A DNA stretch of 64,000 bases, taken from Galeopsis tetrahit (taxonomy: Eukaryota; Streptophyta; Magnoliopsida; Lamiales; Lamiaceae). The position numbers were made by a program, and so were the translations under genes. Under the pieces are notes generated by a model, which saw only the letters and a program-made list of their open reading frames with translations, was not told the origin of the DNA and searched no databases. Location of the stretch: the NCBI GenBank assembly GCA_963675135.1, contig OY776128.1, forward strand, positions 2,232,001-2,296,000, given 5' to 3'. This document shows, piece by piece, positions 43,192 to 54,547 of this stretch (its first letter is position 1; each line of letters opens with the position of its first letter).

Positions 43192-43304
43192 GACAAAGTG
43201 GGATAGCTCAAGTGGTTAGAGCACCACTACCTAGGCTTTAGGTCCTGGGTTCGAGTCATGGGGAGGGGAAAAGGGATGGGTATTTAACTTGTAATCAAAA
43301 AAAG
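43192..43304 (+). mobile_element. tRNA-derived SINE, 113 bp, 17-bp TSD
   Basis: GATAGAACCGGTGGTTC lies on both sides (43175-43191 and 43305-43321). The body starts GACAAAGTGGGATAGCTCAA. It carries an A box (TAGCTCAAGTGGTTAGAGC) and a B box (GGGTTCGAGTC) at normal pol III spacing, and ends in an A-rich tail (GTAATCAAAAAA). It cannot fold as a functional tRNA because the acceptor stem is not paired and the tail does not follow the T arm. Confidence 0.9.
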
Positions 43305-43324
43305 ATAGAACCGGTGGTTCTGAT

Positions 43325-43900
43325 TCAAAACCGCTAGTTTTGGACTTGGAATTGCCAATTCCGGCCTCGGCTAAAATTGGTTTGATCAGTTTCGAACAAG
43401 TATATCAATATTTTTCAAAAAAAAAAATTGAAACCGGCGATTACGATTTTTGGAAGAGGGAGCTGAAATTGTAGTTTGATACATAGTTTCGATTCCAATT
43501 TTAATTACCACGGTTCTGGAACATATACTCCATACTCCATAGTAGAAAATAATAATTGTCAGTTTTAGTACGGTGGCTGTAAAATAAGATTTGTGTAGGA
43601 AATAGTAAAATATACTTATATATTTAACATCTATAGTAAGTTTCAATGATAGATCACGTACGGACATGACATGATCATGGTAATAATTTTAGCAATATTT
43701 CAATATTTTTTTTTAGTTGGATTCTTGTACTTTTATTTATAAAAAACGAGTACGTTCTCATATATACTCGATCTTGTTTGTGTCAAAAGTAATTAAATCC
43801 TTACTTTTATTTATAAAAAATGAGTTCTCATATATACTCGAGTCTAACTTGTAATTCTATATATAAAATTATTAACGGATTTTTAAACATACCGGTTTAT
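43325..43900. other. intergenic; ~75-bp tandem duplication at 43727-43850
   Basis: TACTTTTATTTATAAAAAAC.AGT and TTCTCATATATACTCGA occur twice in succession. GAACCGG-type repeat sequence continues to about 43520. No gene seen. Confidence 0.5.
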
Positions 43901-44218
43901 CGGAAATGATATAGAGCCCACCAATTGTGCACACCAGTTTTGCCCACCGCCTATGTGGCATTACACGTCAATAAATTCTTATTTATATTTAATTTAAACT
44001 TAATCTAATATCAATATTTTTTTTTTATCCATATCAATATTTTAAAAAATCTTTTTTTATATTTAATTTAATATTATCTCTATCAAATTACACTAACTAA
44101 CGCCATCAATCTTTTCTCAAATCTTTCCATCATCATTAATTTTTCTCCACAAAAAAAATTAAAGAAAATAAAAAACACAATCTCATTGTCATAACAAAAA
44201 TTAACTAAATGTCAACCA

Positions 44219-44378
44219 ATGAAAGAAATATAAAAATTCAGCAACATGCAAAAGAAACACGAATAATAAAAAAAACTCAGGAAACCTAAAAAATTGATAA
44301 TGAAAGAAATATAAAAATTCAGCAACATGCAAAAGAAACACGAATAATAAAAAACCTCAGGAAACCTAAAAAATTGAT
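44219..44378. repeat. 80-bp tandem duplication inside the MULE-like element
   Basis: TGAAAGAAATATAAAAATTC through CAGGAAACCTAAAAAATTGA occurs twice, with a length change in an A-run. Confidence 0.9.
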
Positions 44379-44512
44379 GGTAATGTGTAAGATGCTCCCG
44401 TAAAAGTTGATACTTGTTCATTAGTTCCCTTGCGTACATTGTTCTTCTACTTGTGACCTATTACCAATCATGAAATAGTCGTGTTAGCTTAAAAAAAAAA
44501 GCGTACTTCTTA

Positions 44513-44597
44513 GGGTCTAGAGTGGGACAGGTTCGTTTATCATGGCCGCTTCGACTGCAAACACTGCATGTCCTACTGCTTTGTGCCATTAATGGTG
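44513..44597 (-). pseudogene. CCHC zinc-knuckle fragment of a MULE-type transposase
   Basis: On the minus strand an ATG opens MAQSSRTCSVCSRSGHDKRT followed by CPTLDPKK. C-S-V-C-x4-H-x4-C is the CX2CX4HX4C knuckle that closes many MuDR/FAR1-type transposases. The catalytic domain is not present. The frame is followed by AT-rich sequence that may be an intron. Confidence 0.65.
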
Positions 44598-44853
44598 ATG
44601 GAAAGATTTGAGAAATGTCCTACTTTGTGCCATTAATGGTGATGGAAAGATTTGAGAAAAAATTGATGGCGTTAGTTAGCGTAATTTGATAGAGATAATA
44701 TTAAATTAAATATAAAAAAAGATTTTTTAAAATATTGATATGGATAAAAAAAAAATTCATATTAGATTAAGTTTAAATTAAATATAAATAAGAATTTATT
44801 GACGTGGTAATGCACATAGGTGGTGGGCAATATATCATTTCCGATCGGTTTAT

Positions 44854-45205
44854 AGTCTACTACTAATTCTACTTAGCTTGTTCTACCCCATGTCTTGCGT
44901 TTGAATTCTGCATATTAATTTATACTTTTTATTAATATTGTGTTAAAAAAAGGAAAAAAAATTAACCGAAAAAAAAGTAAATAAAAGAAAAAAAAGAATA
45001 AATTACACTCAAGTGCACGACGTGCATTTGAGTGTGAGCCAAATTTAAAAATGAATAAAAAATTAAAGAAAACAAATGAAATTATACCTGAACCTACATG
45101 CATATTTTATTGTACGATTTTATTGTGTATTTAATAAACAGTACCACAATATTATGTTGTGCAATTAAAAAAAAAAGTACAATATAACTGATACGATTCT
45201 ATAAT
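44854..45205. other. intergenic, no gene seen
   Basis: AT-rich, with A-runs. Nothing recognised. Confidence 0.45.
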
Positions 45206-45420
45206 TCTTAGAAGTTAGTCGAGTGGTGTAAACTTGAGACTTAGGAGTGTACTCATCTCTAGGCTATAGATTCGAAACCCTCAGATGTAAACAATTTCTA
45301 AATGGTCAAGCCATACAAAATACAAAGTTCTTACTTTAAATGGGACCTTCGCAAATTAACGGTGAAATTAATTTCTGTATTAGTCGATTTTTAGACCAAA
45401 TACCGAGACATAAAAAAAAT
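45206..45420 (+). mobile_element. SINE-like element
   Basis: A box-like TTAGTCGAGTGGTGTAAAC at 45212 and B box AGATTCGAAACC at 45268. A 3' part (TTCTTACTTTAAATGGGACC, AATTAACGGTGAAATTAATT, GTATTAGTCGATTTTTAGAC, AATACCGAGAC) ends in an A-run. The 3' part matches 54190-54305, which marks a repeat family. No target-site duplication found. Confidence 0.6.
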
Positions 45421-45544
45421 ACGATTTTATTGCACATAATACTCTTGTACAGTACTTGATCCAAATACCTTTGCTAGTGGTTGTGCAAATGTGAAATATG
45501 TTTTAATAAGCAAAAGTTTGTGAGATCAACATAAACCCTTTTAA

Positions 45545-45910
45545 ATCATGCCTAAAATAAATTTTATACTAACACGCAAAAATATATTCCTTCAGTCTCG
45601 GTATAAGTTTCTCACTTCTTTTGAATTTTTTGATTAAGAAATATAATAAAATAATAGATGTAGTACAAATGATGTGATTGTGAGAGAGAAAATAATAGAT
45701 GAGTATGATAAAATAATAGATAAAGTATAATTAATGGGATTGAGAGAGAGAAAATAATATGGAAAAAAAAAAAATATTGTAAGATATTCATAAAAGAGGA
45801 AAGTGGGAAATTTACAGTGAGACAGAGGGAGTACTGTATATGTGCATATTAAATAATTAAAAAAAAATACATTATCTATAATTTAATGTGAACCAGTTGA
45901 GATAACACAT
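45545..45910 (+). repeat. dispersed repeat family R1, copy 3, split by a MITE
   Basis: ATGCCTAAAATAAATTTTAT and ACACGCAAAAATA lie left of the Stowaway copy at 45587-45831. TGTATATGTGCATATTAAAT, AATACATTATCTATAATTTA and CAGTTGAGATAACACATCC continue on the right. Confidence 0.6.
45587..45831. mobile_element. Stowaway-like MITE, 245 bp, nested in R1
   Basis: TTCCTTCAGTCTCGGTATAA on the left and GTGAGACAGAGGGAG on the right, with TA on both sides. It contains a tandem-like duplication of AAAATAATAGAT.AAGTA. The copy at 50351-50613 is closely related. Confidence 0.75.
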
Positions 45911-46704
45911 CCATCAAATGAGAAATAGATCATATGAATATATTTTTATTTATTCATAACCCTAACAACAAAATCTAAAAAAAGAAGTGGATCATATGAT
46001 ATATGATTTACCCTAGATAAATCAATATGAATTATTACCATCCGAGCTGTGTGATTCTGTTGATGTAAATTGTTTGTATACTGTATTTAATTTTAACGTA
46101 AAATAATAAATAAACACATAAAGACTAAGATTTAATTATTTTGAATTAAGTCACAAATTAATAATATTTGAATATATCTGTAGAAAGAACAATTAAGCTA
46201 TACACTATTTATCTGATCTTATGAACAACTGTGAGCTGCAAGAAGAATACTTTTCATATATACTGTAGTTGGACCAGTTAATACAGTATATCTGCATCCT
46301 TTTATTTCCCTAGACTTTATATAAAATTATTCCAATTTTATTTAAAATTTTATTTTTTTTATACTAAAAAAAATCATGTACGTGTACAGTGAGTGATGGA
46401 AAACCAGTGGTTATATATACAGGGCATATATATGTATATATGTACAACAAAACTGTGTGCACTGTATGGTGGGTGTAGAGACAAGGGTAAATATGGTAAT
46501 TCGGAGAGGCATATATCACTATCATGCAGGGGGCAGGGGGCAAAGTAGCAAATGCCAATAAAGTATGGCTGACGTCATCTTTCTATCTCAACAGTTACTT
46601 CTAATCATTGCATTTACAAAAATTTCTTCCTCCAATGCCAAAATGAATTGACTAAATTGCCCCTCTACGTGTACGTATGTTACTGCTTTCGTTCGGGTTC
46701 ATTG
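45911..46704. other. intergenic, no gene seen
   Basis: 46370-46600 is less AT-rich and contains a bZIP-type TGACGTCA near 46571. No transcript evidence or coding frame supports a gene. Confidence 0.4.
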
Positions 46705-46713
46705 TAAATAAAA

Positions 46714-47533
46714 GGGTTAATTGCGTAAAAAATCACCACCTTTCATTTAGTTGCAATTTAATCTAAAACTTTGAAGTATTGCAATTAAATCACAACCTTT
46801 AACATTTTTGGCGAATTAAACTTCCGGGCAGCATACCTTGTGCCCGAATCTGGCGTGGCAATTCAGTTGGCCCCATGTACATAAAATGACGTCGTTTCAT
46901 TGAAAATAATTAAAAAAAACTTAAATAAAGCATTAAATAAAATTAAATGATGTATATTAAAATTCTAAAAACAATAACAGAGATTAATAAAGAAGAACAG
47001 ACGACTCCTTCTTCGTCCACGCGATGTCTTCTCCCTCTTCTCCTCTTTTTTTCAGGGGTTTCTTCATCAATACTCAATTTTCTTTTTCAAATTTGTGACC
47101 TTTATCACTCATACTTCTGTTATTTCATTTATTTCTATTCAAAAAATAACCCTAATTCAGTTTTTCCAAATCGAACCCTAAAGAGAAACTGCTCAATAAT
47201 TGAAAGAACTCATCCATTTGATGAGAAATCTGAGAACCCAAGTAGAAGGTTCTGGAGGTGTCTTCAATAAGATGAGAGATGTGGTAATTTTTTTTTTTTT
47301 TACTCCAATCTCTGTAATTTTGCAAAAAAAAAAAAAAAAAACGTTTCATATCTGAAATAGTGGAGTACATATATTTCAACTTTAAAAATTTTAGTTTCTG
47401 CACATCTATGACACAGTATGACTATGAGGTTGTTTGAGTTGCAAATATTTGAAGTGGTTTTTTTTTTTCATTTCATGATAATGATTCATTGAGCTGAATT
47501 TGGTGATAGGAGAAGACATATATATTCACACAC

Positions 47534-47571
<38 letters not shown>

Positions 47572-47868
47572 CGCGTGGAAGAAGGAGGGTCGAATTAATC
47601 TCTGTTATTGTTTTTAGGATTTTAATATACATCATTTAACTATTAAAATGCTTTATTTAAGTTTTTTTTTAATTATTTTCAATGAAACGACGTCATTTTA
47701 TGTACATGGGGTCAACTGGATTGCCACGTCAGATTCGGGCACAAGGTGTGCTGCCCGAAAGTTTAATTCGCCAAAATTGTAAAAGGTTGTGATTTAATTG
47801 CAATATTTCAAAAGTTTAGATTAAATTGCAACTAAATGAAAGGTGGTGATTTTTTACGCAATTAACCC
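46714..47868. mobile_element. MULE, non-autonomous, 1155 bp, 9-bp TSD
   Basis: TIRs of about 230 bp begin GGGTTAATTGCGTAAAAAAT on both strands and include AATGACGTCGTTTCATTGAA. The direct repeat TAAATAAAA flanks the element (46705-46713 and 47869-47877). No transposase. The interior (46940-47270) reads like a 5' UTR plus short exon (CTCTTCTCCTC, AAATCGAACCCTAAAGAGAA), and a TA microsatellite lies at 47536-47568. Confidence 0.92.
47536..47568. repeat. (TA)n microsatellite
   Basis: About 16 TA units inside the MULE. Confidence 0.95.
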
Positions 47869-47952
47869 TAAATAAAATGAATTGACAATTTGATCGAGTA
47901 ATTAAATGATGGACGTGATGATTTTTATAAAATGTACATAGTATAATACTTA

Positions 47953-48157
47953 CTCAGTTCCGATGAAAGCTTTAGACACGAAGGTTAAGAAATATGACAG
48001 AATAAGTAAATGTATTAGAAATGATGTAATGTGATTGTGAGAAAGAAAAATATAATGAAATGTGAGAGTGAGTATTTTTTCAAAAAAGGTAATGAGTAGT
48101 TTTCTTTGAAACGGACAGAAAAAAAAAGTTGGATAGCTTTCACTGAATTAGAGAAAG
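47953..48157. mobile_element. Stowaway-like MITE, 205 bp
   Basis: CTCAGTTCCGATGAAAGCTT on the left and GATAGCTTTCACTGAATTAG + AGAAAG on the right, with TA on both sides. Confidence 0.65.
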
Positions 48158-48232
48158 TAATAGATTTGGTAGACGGATTAATAAGACAACTTTGAATAGA
48201 TTTGGTGGACAAAGGGGTACTGTTTACTAGTA

Positions 48233-48508
48233 TTCCCTCCGTCACAAGATTTTTTGCACTTGTAACTAGTGTGCCACACAAATTAAGAAAAAATGACTTT
48301 AATAATTTGTGGGGTCAATTAAATGAAGGGCAATTTGGGTGGTTCAGTGAGTTGTAAAGAAAATTTAGTTAAAATGTGGGCTCAAAACAGATAACAATTT
48401 AAATAATAAAATGATGTTGTAAGTGTATTGATGTTAAGTGTGTATGTACTAATAACCTTGAAACGAATCAAAAAATAAAGTGTACAAATAAATACGAGAC
48501 GAAAGCAG
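48233..48508. mobile_element. Stowaway-like MITE, 276 bp
   Basis: TTCCCTCCGTCACAAGATTT after TA. The right end is ATACGAGACGAAAGCAG before TA. Confidence 0.7.
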
Positions 48509-48782
48509 TACAAGTTTTGCTTTAGAAAAGGGGGAAATGGAGCCCTCGTCATAAGTCACAAGTCCCCATCGTACCCACCTCTCCCTTCCACCAATCACAT
48601 ATATGCTAATTTTGTGCATCATTAATACTCCCTCAAACAGGGTTTTAGTTAAAAACTTGGTGGAATCCAGGTTGTTTATATATACACCCACAAGGGTATG
48701 TTTCTTTGGGAGATTTTATAAGTGGTTGATTTCCCTATCATTAGTTTTCCTTTTACATTTTGTACGGAGATTAAGAAATGTA

Positions 48783-48982
48783 ACCCTTCCGTTATGATGA
48801 AAGTTATTCATGAAATTTATGCACGGAGATTGAGAAATATAATAAAATAAGTAGATATAAGAGACATAATAATATAATTAAGTGTGAAAGAAATTAGCTA
48901 GTTTGTCAAAAAAAAAAATAGTAGCATTCATTGTGACGAACGAAAAAAAAAAGTTGAGTAACTTATATGGTGACGAAAGGAG
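48783..48982. mobile_element. Stowaway-like MITE, 200 bp
   Basis: ACCCTTCCGTTATGATGAAA after TA. The right end is ATATGGTGACGAAAGGAG before TA. Confidence 0.65.
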
Positions 48983-49060
48983 TAGTATAAAATGTTGATG
49001 TAGAGAGAAGTAGGAAGAAGGAAAAGTACGAAGATGTTATAACTTATTCTGGCTCTCTAA

Positions 49061-49300
49061 GGGCATGTTTGTTTTGGGATTTTGAAATCCGAATTTTGAA
49101 ATTTAGTGGATTTCAAAATCCTAATACTTTTTATTAGGTTTTATAGGTATTTATATAGGGTTTATATGTATTTTTAGAGTTGACTTTTATAGTGTTATAG
49201 GGAGGGATTTTGAAATCCTGAATCAAAATCTCAAACTGTAACGGGGTTGGAATTTCGAAATCCCAAATCCGAATTTCCCATCCCAAAACAAACATGTCCT
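49061..49300. mobile_element. MITE with CATGTTTGTTTTGGGATT ends, 240 bp
   Basis: The left is GGGCATGTTTGTTTTGGGAT and the right is ATCCCAAAACAAACATGTCC + T. Subterminal GAAATCC.AATTT.GAAAT is repeated in both arms. No clear target duplication. The end motif reappears at the start of each tandem unit in the BB-like intron. Confidence 0.7.
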
Positions 49301-50350
49301 GAGTCATTCATTTCCTATCAATAAAAGAGTAAAAGTAGAGTTTGAAATAAATCACAAACTACACCATCAATTTCCTATTACTAAATGGTAAAAAATCAAA
49401 TCATTATACCAAATTATGGTAAAAATTCAGGACTTTTTTTTTTTCGTATTTGTACGTTTATGCATATTTGTTGGTATTTAAAATTATTTTGATTACACTA
49501 ATTTTACTCAATAAATATATAGAATGATTTTTATTTTTTTTTTACGATCAATCATTTCAATATATTAGAAATTCTTAAATTTGGATTCCCTTTTCCATGT
49601 CTTTGTTTTGTGAAAGTAAAACTTAGAATCCATCTTTTCAAATAGATACGAAATGACTGAAACAAGTTATATCAAACACACAGGTGAATAGTAATTATTA
49701 GGCTGTGCAGTAACAAGTGGACCTTCATAAATTAGGACCATTGAAATTAAAGTTCAAAAGACTGTATATTTCATAATATTATTATTTATTATTGACTAAG
49801 AATAATCCCAATCAATTTATAAGTTTTCAGTTTTGTTATTTTAGTCCGTTTATTTATAGTCTTTTTACATTTTTTTTATAAATATTTTCTAAATTTATAT
49901 ATTTACCTTTCACTTTTTATATATATATATATATAAAATGTCACTTAATTTACTTTTACACCTTATCTTTTATTTTTCTTAATCACTACTGTATCTACTA
50001 CTAATCACTTATCTTATTGTCGGTAGAATTTCAAAGAATCATAAGTTTTATCTACAAATGTTGTCGAAAAAAAATATCAACAAATACATAAAAAAAATGA
50101 TTTCCCTCAAGTCTAATCAATTAATACAATGATATGAAGTTTGATTTAACTTCTCCAACTTTAATTGGGACAAACAAAGTAAGCTGCCATTATCCATCAA
50201 GTGATTGGACTGAATTGACCTTGAACCTGAACAAAGTATATATACACATAATTACTCTTAACTAGTCAACTCTAGATTTTTTTTTACACATAATTATGAA
50301 TTTAATTTAAATTTGATTCTTATATTCAGGGTAACAATATATGTTCAAAA
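49301..50350. other. intergenic, no gene seen
   Basis: AT-rich. A fragment at 49690-49750 resembles the SINE-like 3' part (AACAAGTGGACCTTCATAAA). Confidence 0.45.
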
Positions 50351-50613
50351 CTGTCCCGGTATAAGTTTCCCCTTTCTTTGGGGTGTTTTGATTAAGGAAT
50401 ATGATAAAATAATAGATAAAGTGTAAGTGATGTGATGGAGGAAGAGAAAATAATTGATGAGTGTGAGATGAAATATAATAAAATAATAGATAAAGTGTAA
50501 GTGATGTGATGTGATTGGGAGAGAGAAAATAATATGACAAAAATGGAATGAGAAACTTATAGTGGGACATCCATAAAAAGGAAAGTGAGAAACTTATAGT
50601 AGAACGGAGGAAG
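50351..50613. mobile_element. Stowaway-like MITE, about 263 bp
   Basis: CTGTCCCGGTATAAGTTTCC on the left and ACTTATAGTAGAACGGAGGA + AG on the right. It contains two copies of AAAATAATAGATAAAGTGTA. A close relative of the copy at 45587. Confidence 0.6.
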
Positions 50614-52700
50614 TATTAATTTTTCACACTTTTTTACACTTTATACCTATTTCAACGGAAAGCTAAAAAAAAATCACCATCTTCATTATTGCTATCACCA
50701 TTTTTCGGCGAATCATAGATAAGTGTATTTTTCACTTGAGTCAATTTGGTTCATCCAATTACTCATTCAATATGTTATAAATTCATAAACTAAAGATATT
50801 TTAGAAGCTCATAAAGGTCCATTTATCTATATGAGATCCTAACAACGTCATGGCATGCTCAATTATCTCTGAATTTAAAGTTTGAACGATTCATTCACGT
50901 CAATTCACGATCATCTTCTTTTCAGCCAAAACACGGTCATTTTCTATTGAATCGAAGGTCAAGTGTAGAATTATTCGTGCTTCCATGTGTGAAAAATTCT
51001 TTAAGTTGTGTGAAACAAAATCTATCTAACTATATATATATTATACATATTTTACACATAGACACTTGATAATAAAAAATAAAAAAAATTGATAGACCGG
51101 TTGAGATATCTATGGTTAGATTCGGATATTTCAATTGAACTGGATTGAATTGTAAATACTGTATTTTTCGATCATTTGATATGCACATAATCGAGTGATC
51201 GATCTCCAATTAATATTTTTTTATTAAAAAATGTACTTGGAAGCCAACAATGAAATATAGCAGCAAAACAAATCAGATCAAACTGAATTTAAGTGGTCCA
51301 TCTAGAATTCCTAAATTGGGAGGCACAAATTATTTTGAGATCATCAAAAGATGAGTGTGGAGACTTAATTTGGACATCTTAAAATGCATAGAAAAAAACA
51401 CACACACACTCGTGCACTCTTGGAAACATCAATATCATGACTACCAGTCAAACCATTGACACTGTTTTTCAAGTTGGGCTTTATTTTAGGCTGATTAATT
51501 AAATAATTAAGTGTATACTTATAGCTACAATTACCAAAATATAGTAAAAGATTGACTATCTCTTGTTTAAATACTTTCATTATGATCGAAATATTGTTCT
51601 AAAGTCTTCTTTTCTAACACAATCCCATGGCTTCATATTTGAATTTGGTCTATTCCATTTAATTAGAGTACAATAATGAGTCAGAATAAAAGAAATAGAG
51701 TTTGACTTGACTCGTAAGTTATAAATTGAAGCTCAGCTCAACTCGTTTAACAAAACAAACTGAGTTCGAGCTCGAAAATGACAAAACATGGATGAGATGG
51801 TTGCTCGACTCAACTCATTAGTGAATTCACTGAATTGGGTTCAATTAGAGGTGATAATTTTCGACACGACACGATAGTACGACAATTGTGGATTAGTGTT
51901 TGGTCTTATTGGGTTCGTATCGTTATCAGGTAACGAAACAAAATTTTTTTGTCGTGTCACTATCGTATCGATACGAAACACGATATTATAACATGATCTG
52001 TCAACCCTAGATTCAACAACGTGAACTCGATATAAACAGAGTTCAAACTTTCATAGTTGTATCTATATAAGTATTCAATGTAAACAATAATTTGTATAAT
52101 AACATTAAACTTTAGGGTTGGGGATGTGGCCAAAAAACTTATATGACCTAAATTAAATGAGAAGATCCAAACTATTGTATGACAGAGAAACTACGCCCAC
52201 AATTGATAGGTATTAAATAAATGGGTCAAGTTAGATTGATGATGGCTTTTGAATTTGTTCATTTCTGAAAATAAAAAAATAAAAAAAATTATTTGCATGA
52301 TTTTTTTGCATAAATTATTTGTATAGTAACTTAAAAAGTGAAACATCTGTTCATGGACATTGTTGTCTATCAGTTGGTGGCTTGTTACTCTCTAGCCAAT
52401 TCATTAAATTTTCTAGCATATACTTCCATCACAACTTTAAATATAATAAAAGCCTTTTGTATATGTACCTCAAATAAATAAATAAATTAAATTAAATTAA
52501 ATTTTCATTACATAAAAAGTAAATGGTCAATTTTTGTATAGTATAACCAAAAGTAAACACTATTGCTAAAGAAAAAATATTTGAACATATATAACTACAT
52601 AGGAATCATTTAAGTTTGATATAGTACTCCAACTAGTTGTGGGGTTACGTTTGATTTCTCTGTTATACTTTTCGTGTTCTACCTAGATATGTGTAAAATT
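50614..52700. other. intergenic, no gene seen
   Basis: AT-rich. It holds R1 copy 4 (51095-51205), a GAGCTCGA-type repeat (51700-51830), and a CACGAC/CGATAC-rich stretch (51860-52000). No coding sequence supported. Confidence 0.5.
51095..51205 (-). repeat. dispersed repeat family R1, copy 4 (inverted)
   Basis: GACCGGTTGAGATATCTATG, CTGGATTGAATTGTAAATAC, TTTCGATCATTTGATATGCA and CATAATCGAGTG are the reverse-oriented R1 motifs. Confidence 0.6.
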
Positions 52701-53100
52701 AAAATTGGAATTGGACGAACCGGTCGGTTTCAGTTTGAAAATCGAACTCAACCTTAAAATTAAGGTTCGATTTTGGTTACGGAAATTCAAAACCGAAACA
52801 GGCGAAATCGACGGTTTTGGCTCTTTTTTTTTTTCTAAATATTCTTCTCTAAATACATCAATTTCAACTCATTTTTTCACACCAACCTCTCTCATCTCTT
52901 ATGTAGTAGTTTATTTTTTAAAAGAGGGAGAAAACAGATAAAAAACAAGTGGAAAAAAAAACCCAAACCCGCTGTCGGCGGTTCGATTGTGGTTTGTGAA
53001 ATGGTTAAACCGTAACCGGTCCGATTGCAATTCGATTTGTAAAATGGTCAAGCCGTAATCGGCGGTTTTAACTTTATGAACATGTCTAGTTCCATTTTTC
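52701..53100. repeat. GAACCGG-rich dispersed repeat
   Basis: Repeated AACCGGTC, AAAACCGA and AACCGTAACCGG motifs, similar to 42990-43520. No coding sequence. Confidence 0.45.
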
Positions 53101-54418
53101 TGCATTTTTAACACATGCCGTCTCTAATATTATATCATGTTAATTTTTTTTTTGGTATTGAAGTGGAATAAAATGTAAATACCGAAATTAGAACAACATT
53201 CCCTATGGTTAATCACGATCGCACTCAATCAGTAAATTAATAAAATTAAAGGAAAAAAATCCAAATAATTTTAAATAATTAATTAGGTTGTGTATGGAGT
53301 AGCCTCGGAAACAGTTTGATGGGGATAAAAATCTTATTGGAATTGACTTTTGACCAATGTTCATTAATCCCAGCGGCCTACTATATTATTTATTATTATG
53401 ATTATTATATATGGATTAAATTAATTAATTTAATTACGTACAAGCATAGAAGAAACAGTCAACACTATGCCCAAAGCAAATGTTGGTTTATATAGTTGGA
53501 AAAATATTATAGTTGGTCGAAGCCTGAAATTAAATAGTACACATGAGTATATGGTCCCAATCTTTTATTGTAAACTACATATATGTCATTTCAACATCTA
53601 ACACGTTATTAAATGGTATATTAATTAATAAATTTTGAAATTTAATTGAATTAATTAATATTACAAATAATAAAATAATCTTACCAACACACATTAAGCA
53701 TAAAGTAATTTTACTACATTTTATTTACACCTCACTAAAACACTCATTTATTTAACTCACTAAAATCTATTTTCTTAAAAAGTTATGAGCTGGTCAAAGT
53801 CAAGTCAAATTATACAAGTCGTCACGGAATGGAGAAAGTAGTACATATCAAACGCGCAATCCTTAATCTATACAGTAAATTAATTAAGCATATTGTATCA
53901 ACAACACGTTGTATAAAATAATGTTAGCATACGAATATTTCATAACTAATACTTTTGAATGAAACAACCTAAGCACACTGATAAATTAATACGTTTTAAA
54001 AAGATTCACAAAATATAAATAAATTGCACAATAAAAGTAATTTACAAATAAAATTGTCATTCTCATAAGTATTTCACTACAAAATTCGAAAAAAAAAAAA
54101 CTCTCGCTAATACTGAAGGTAAAGGCGAGGGCAAACAAAACTCTCGATAATACCGAGTTTAGAATACATGTATTTCACTACAAACTGTCCATGTCCATAT
54201 AGAGCGCAAAACTCTGACTTTAAATGGAACACTCACAAGTGGACGGTGAGATTGGTCCCTTAAATTAGTCAGTCTTTAAACAGAATACCGTGAACTCAAA
54301 AAAAATACTCACTCATTCATTCCCCACCCTAATTTGCCACTGATTTTCTATATCATTAATTTCTTGATTTTCCAACCCCTCTTGATATTTTTTTCTTCAC
54401 CCTCACCCCCTCTCTCTC

Positions 54419-54420
<2 letters not shown>
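53101..54420. other. intergenic, upstream of the WIP gene; SINE-like 3' part at 54190-54305
   Basis: AT-rich. 54190-54305 (CTTTAAATGGAACACTCACA, GTGGACGGTGAGATTGGTCC, AATTAGTCAGTCTTTAAACA, then an A-run) is a second copy of the SINE-like 3' region at 45206. 53690-53845 carries Stowaway-related sequence. Confidence 0.5.

Positions 54421-54475
<55 letters not shown>
54421..54475 (+). repeat. (CT)n microsatellite in the WIP gene leader
   Basis: About 23 CT units within a longer CT-rich stretch (54410-54497), just upstream of a TATATATATAC (54500-54511) and 75-130 bp before the ATG. Confidence 0.95.
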
Positions 54476-54477
<2 letters not shown>

Positions 54478-54547
54478 CCCTCTCTCCTCCCCTCTCCTTG
54501 TATATATATACACACACAACACACACACTGATGTAGCTAAATTAATC

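Larger units (their letters stand above)
43901..44845 (-). mobile_element. MULE-like element with long TIRs and a zinc-knuckle remnant
   Basis: Long imperfect TIRs of over 200 bp start CGGAAATGATATAGAGCCCA on the left and end GGTGGGCAATATATCATTTC + CGAT on the right. CGGTTTAT flanks both sides (43893-43900 and 44846-44853). The interior has an 80-bp tandem duplication (44219-44299, 44300-44378), a 35-bp duplication around CATTAATGGTGATGGAAAGA, and the zinc-knuckle frame at 44513-44597. Confidence 0.75.

Noticed and set aside
43200..43262. tRNA gene, suggested by A and B boxes
   Set aside because: The ends do not pair as an acceptor stem, the body continues into an A-rich tail, and 17-bp target repeats flank it: a SINE.
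46364..46558. 64-residue minus-strand frame in a less AT-rich stretch
   Set aside because: No signal of a family, and composition follows the TATATA/TGTG-rich DNA.
49061..49300. PIF/Harbinger assignment of the 240-bp MITE
   Set aside because: No TAA/TTA target duplication is visible, so the superfamily is left open.
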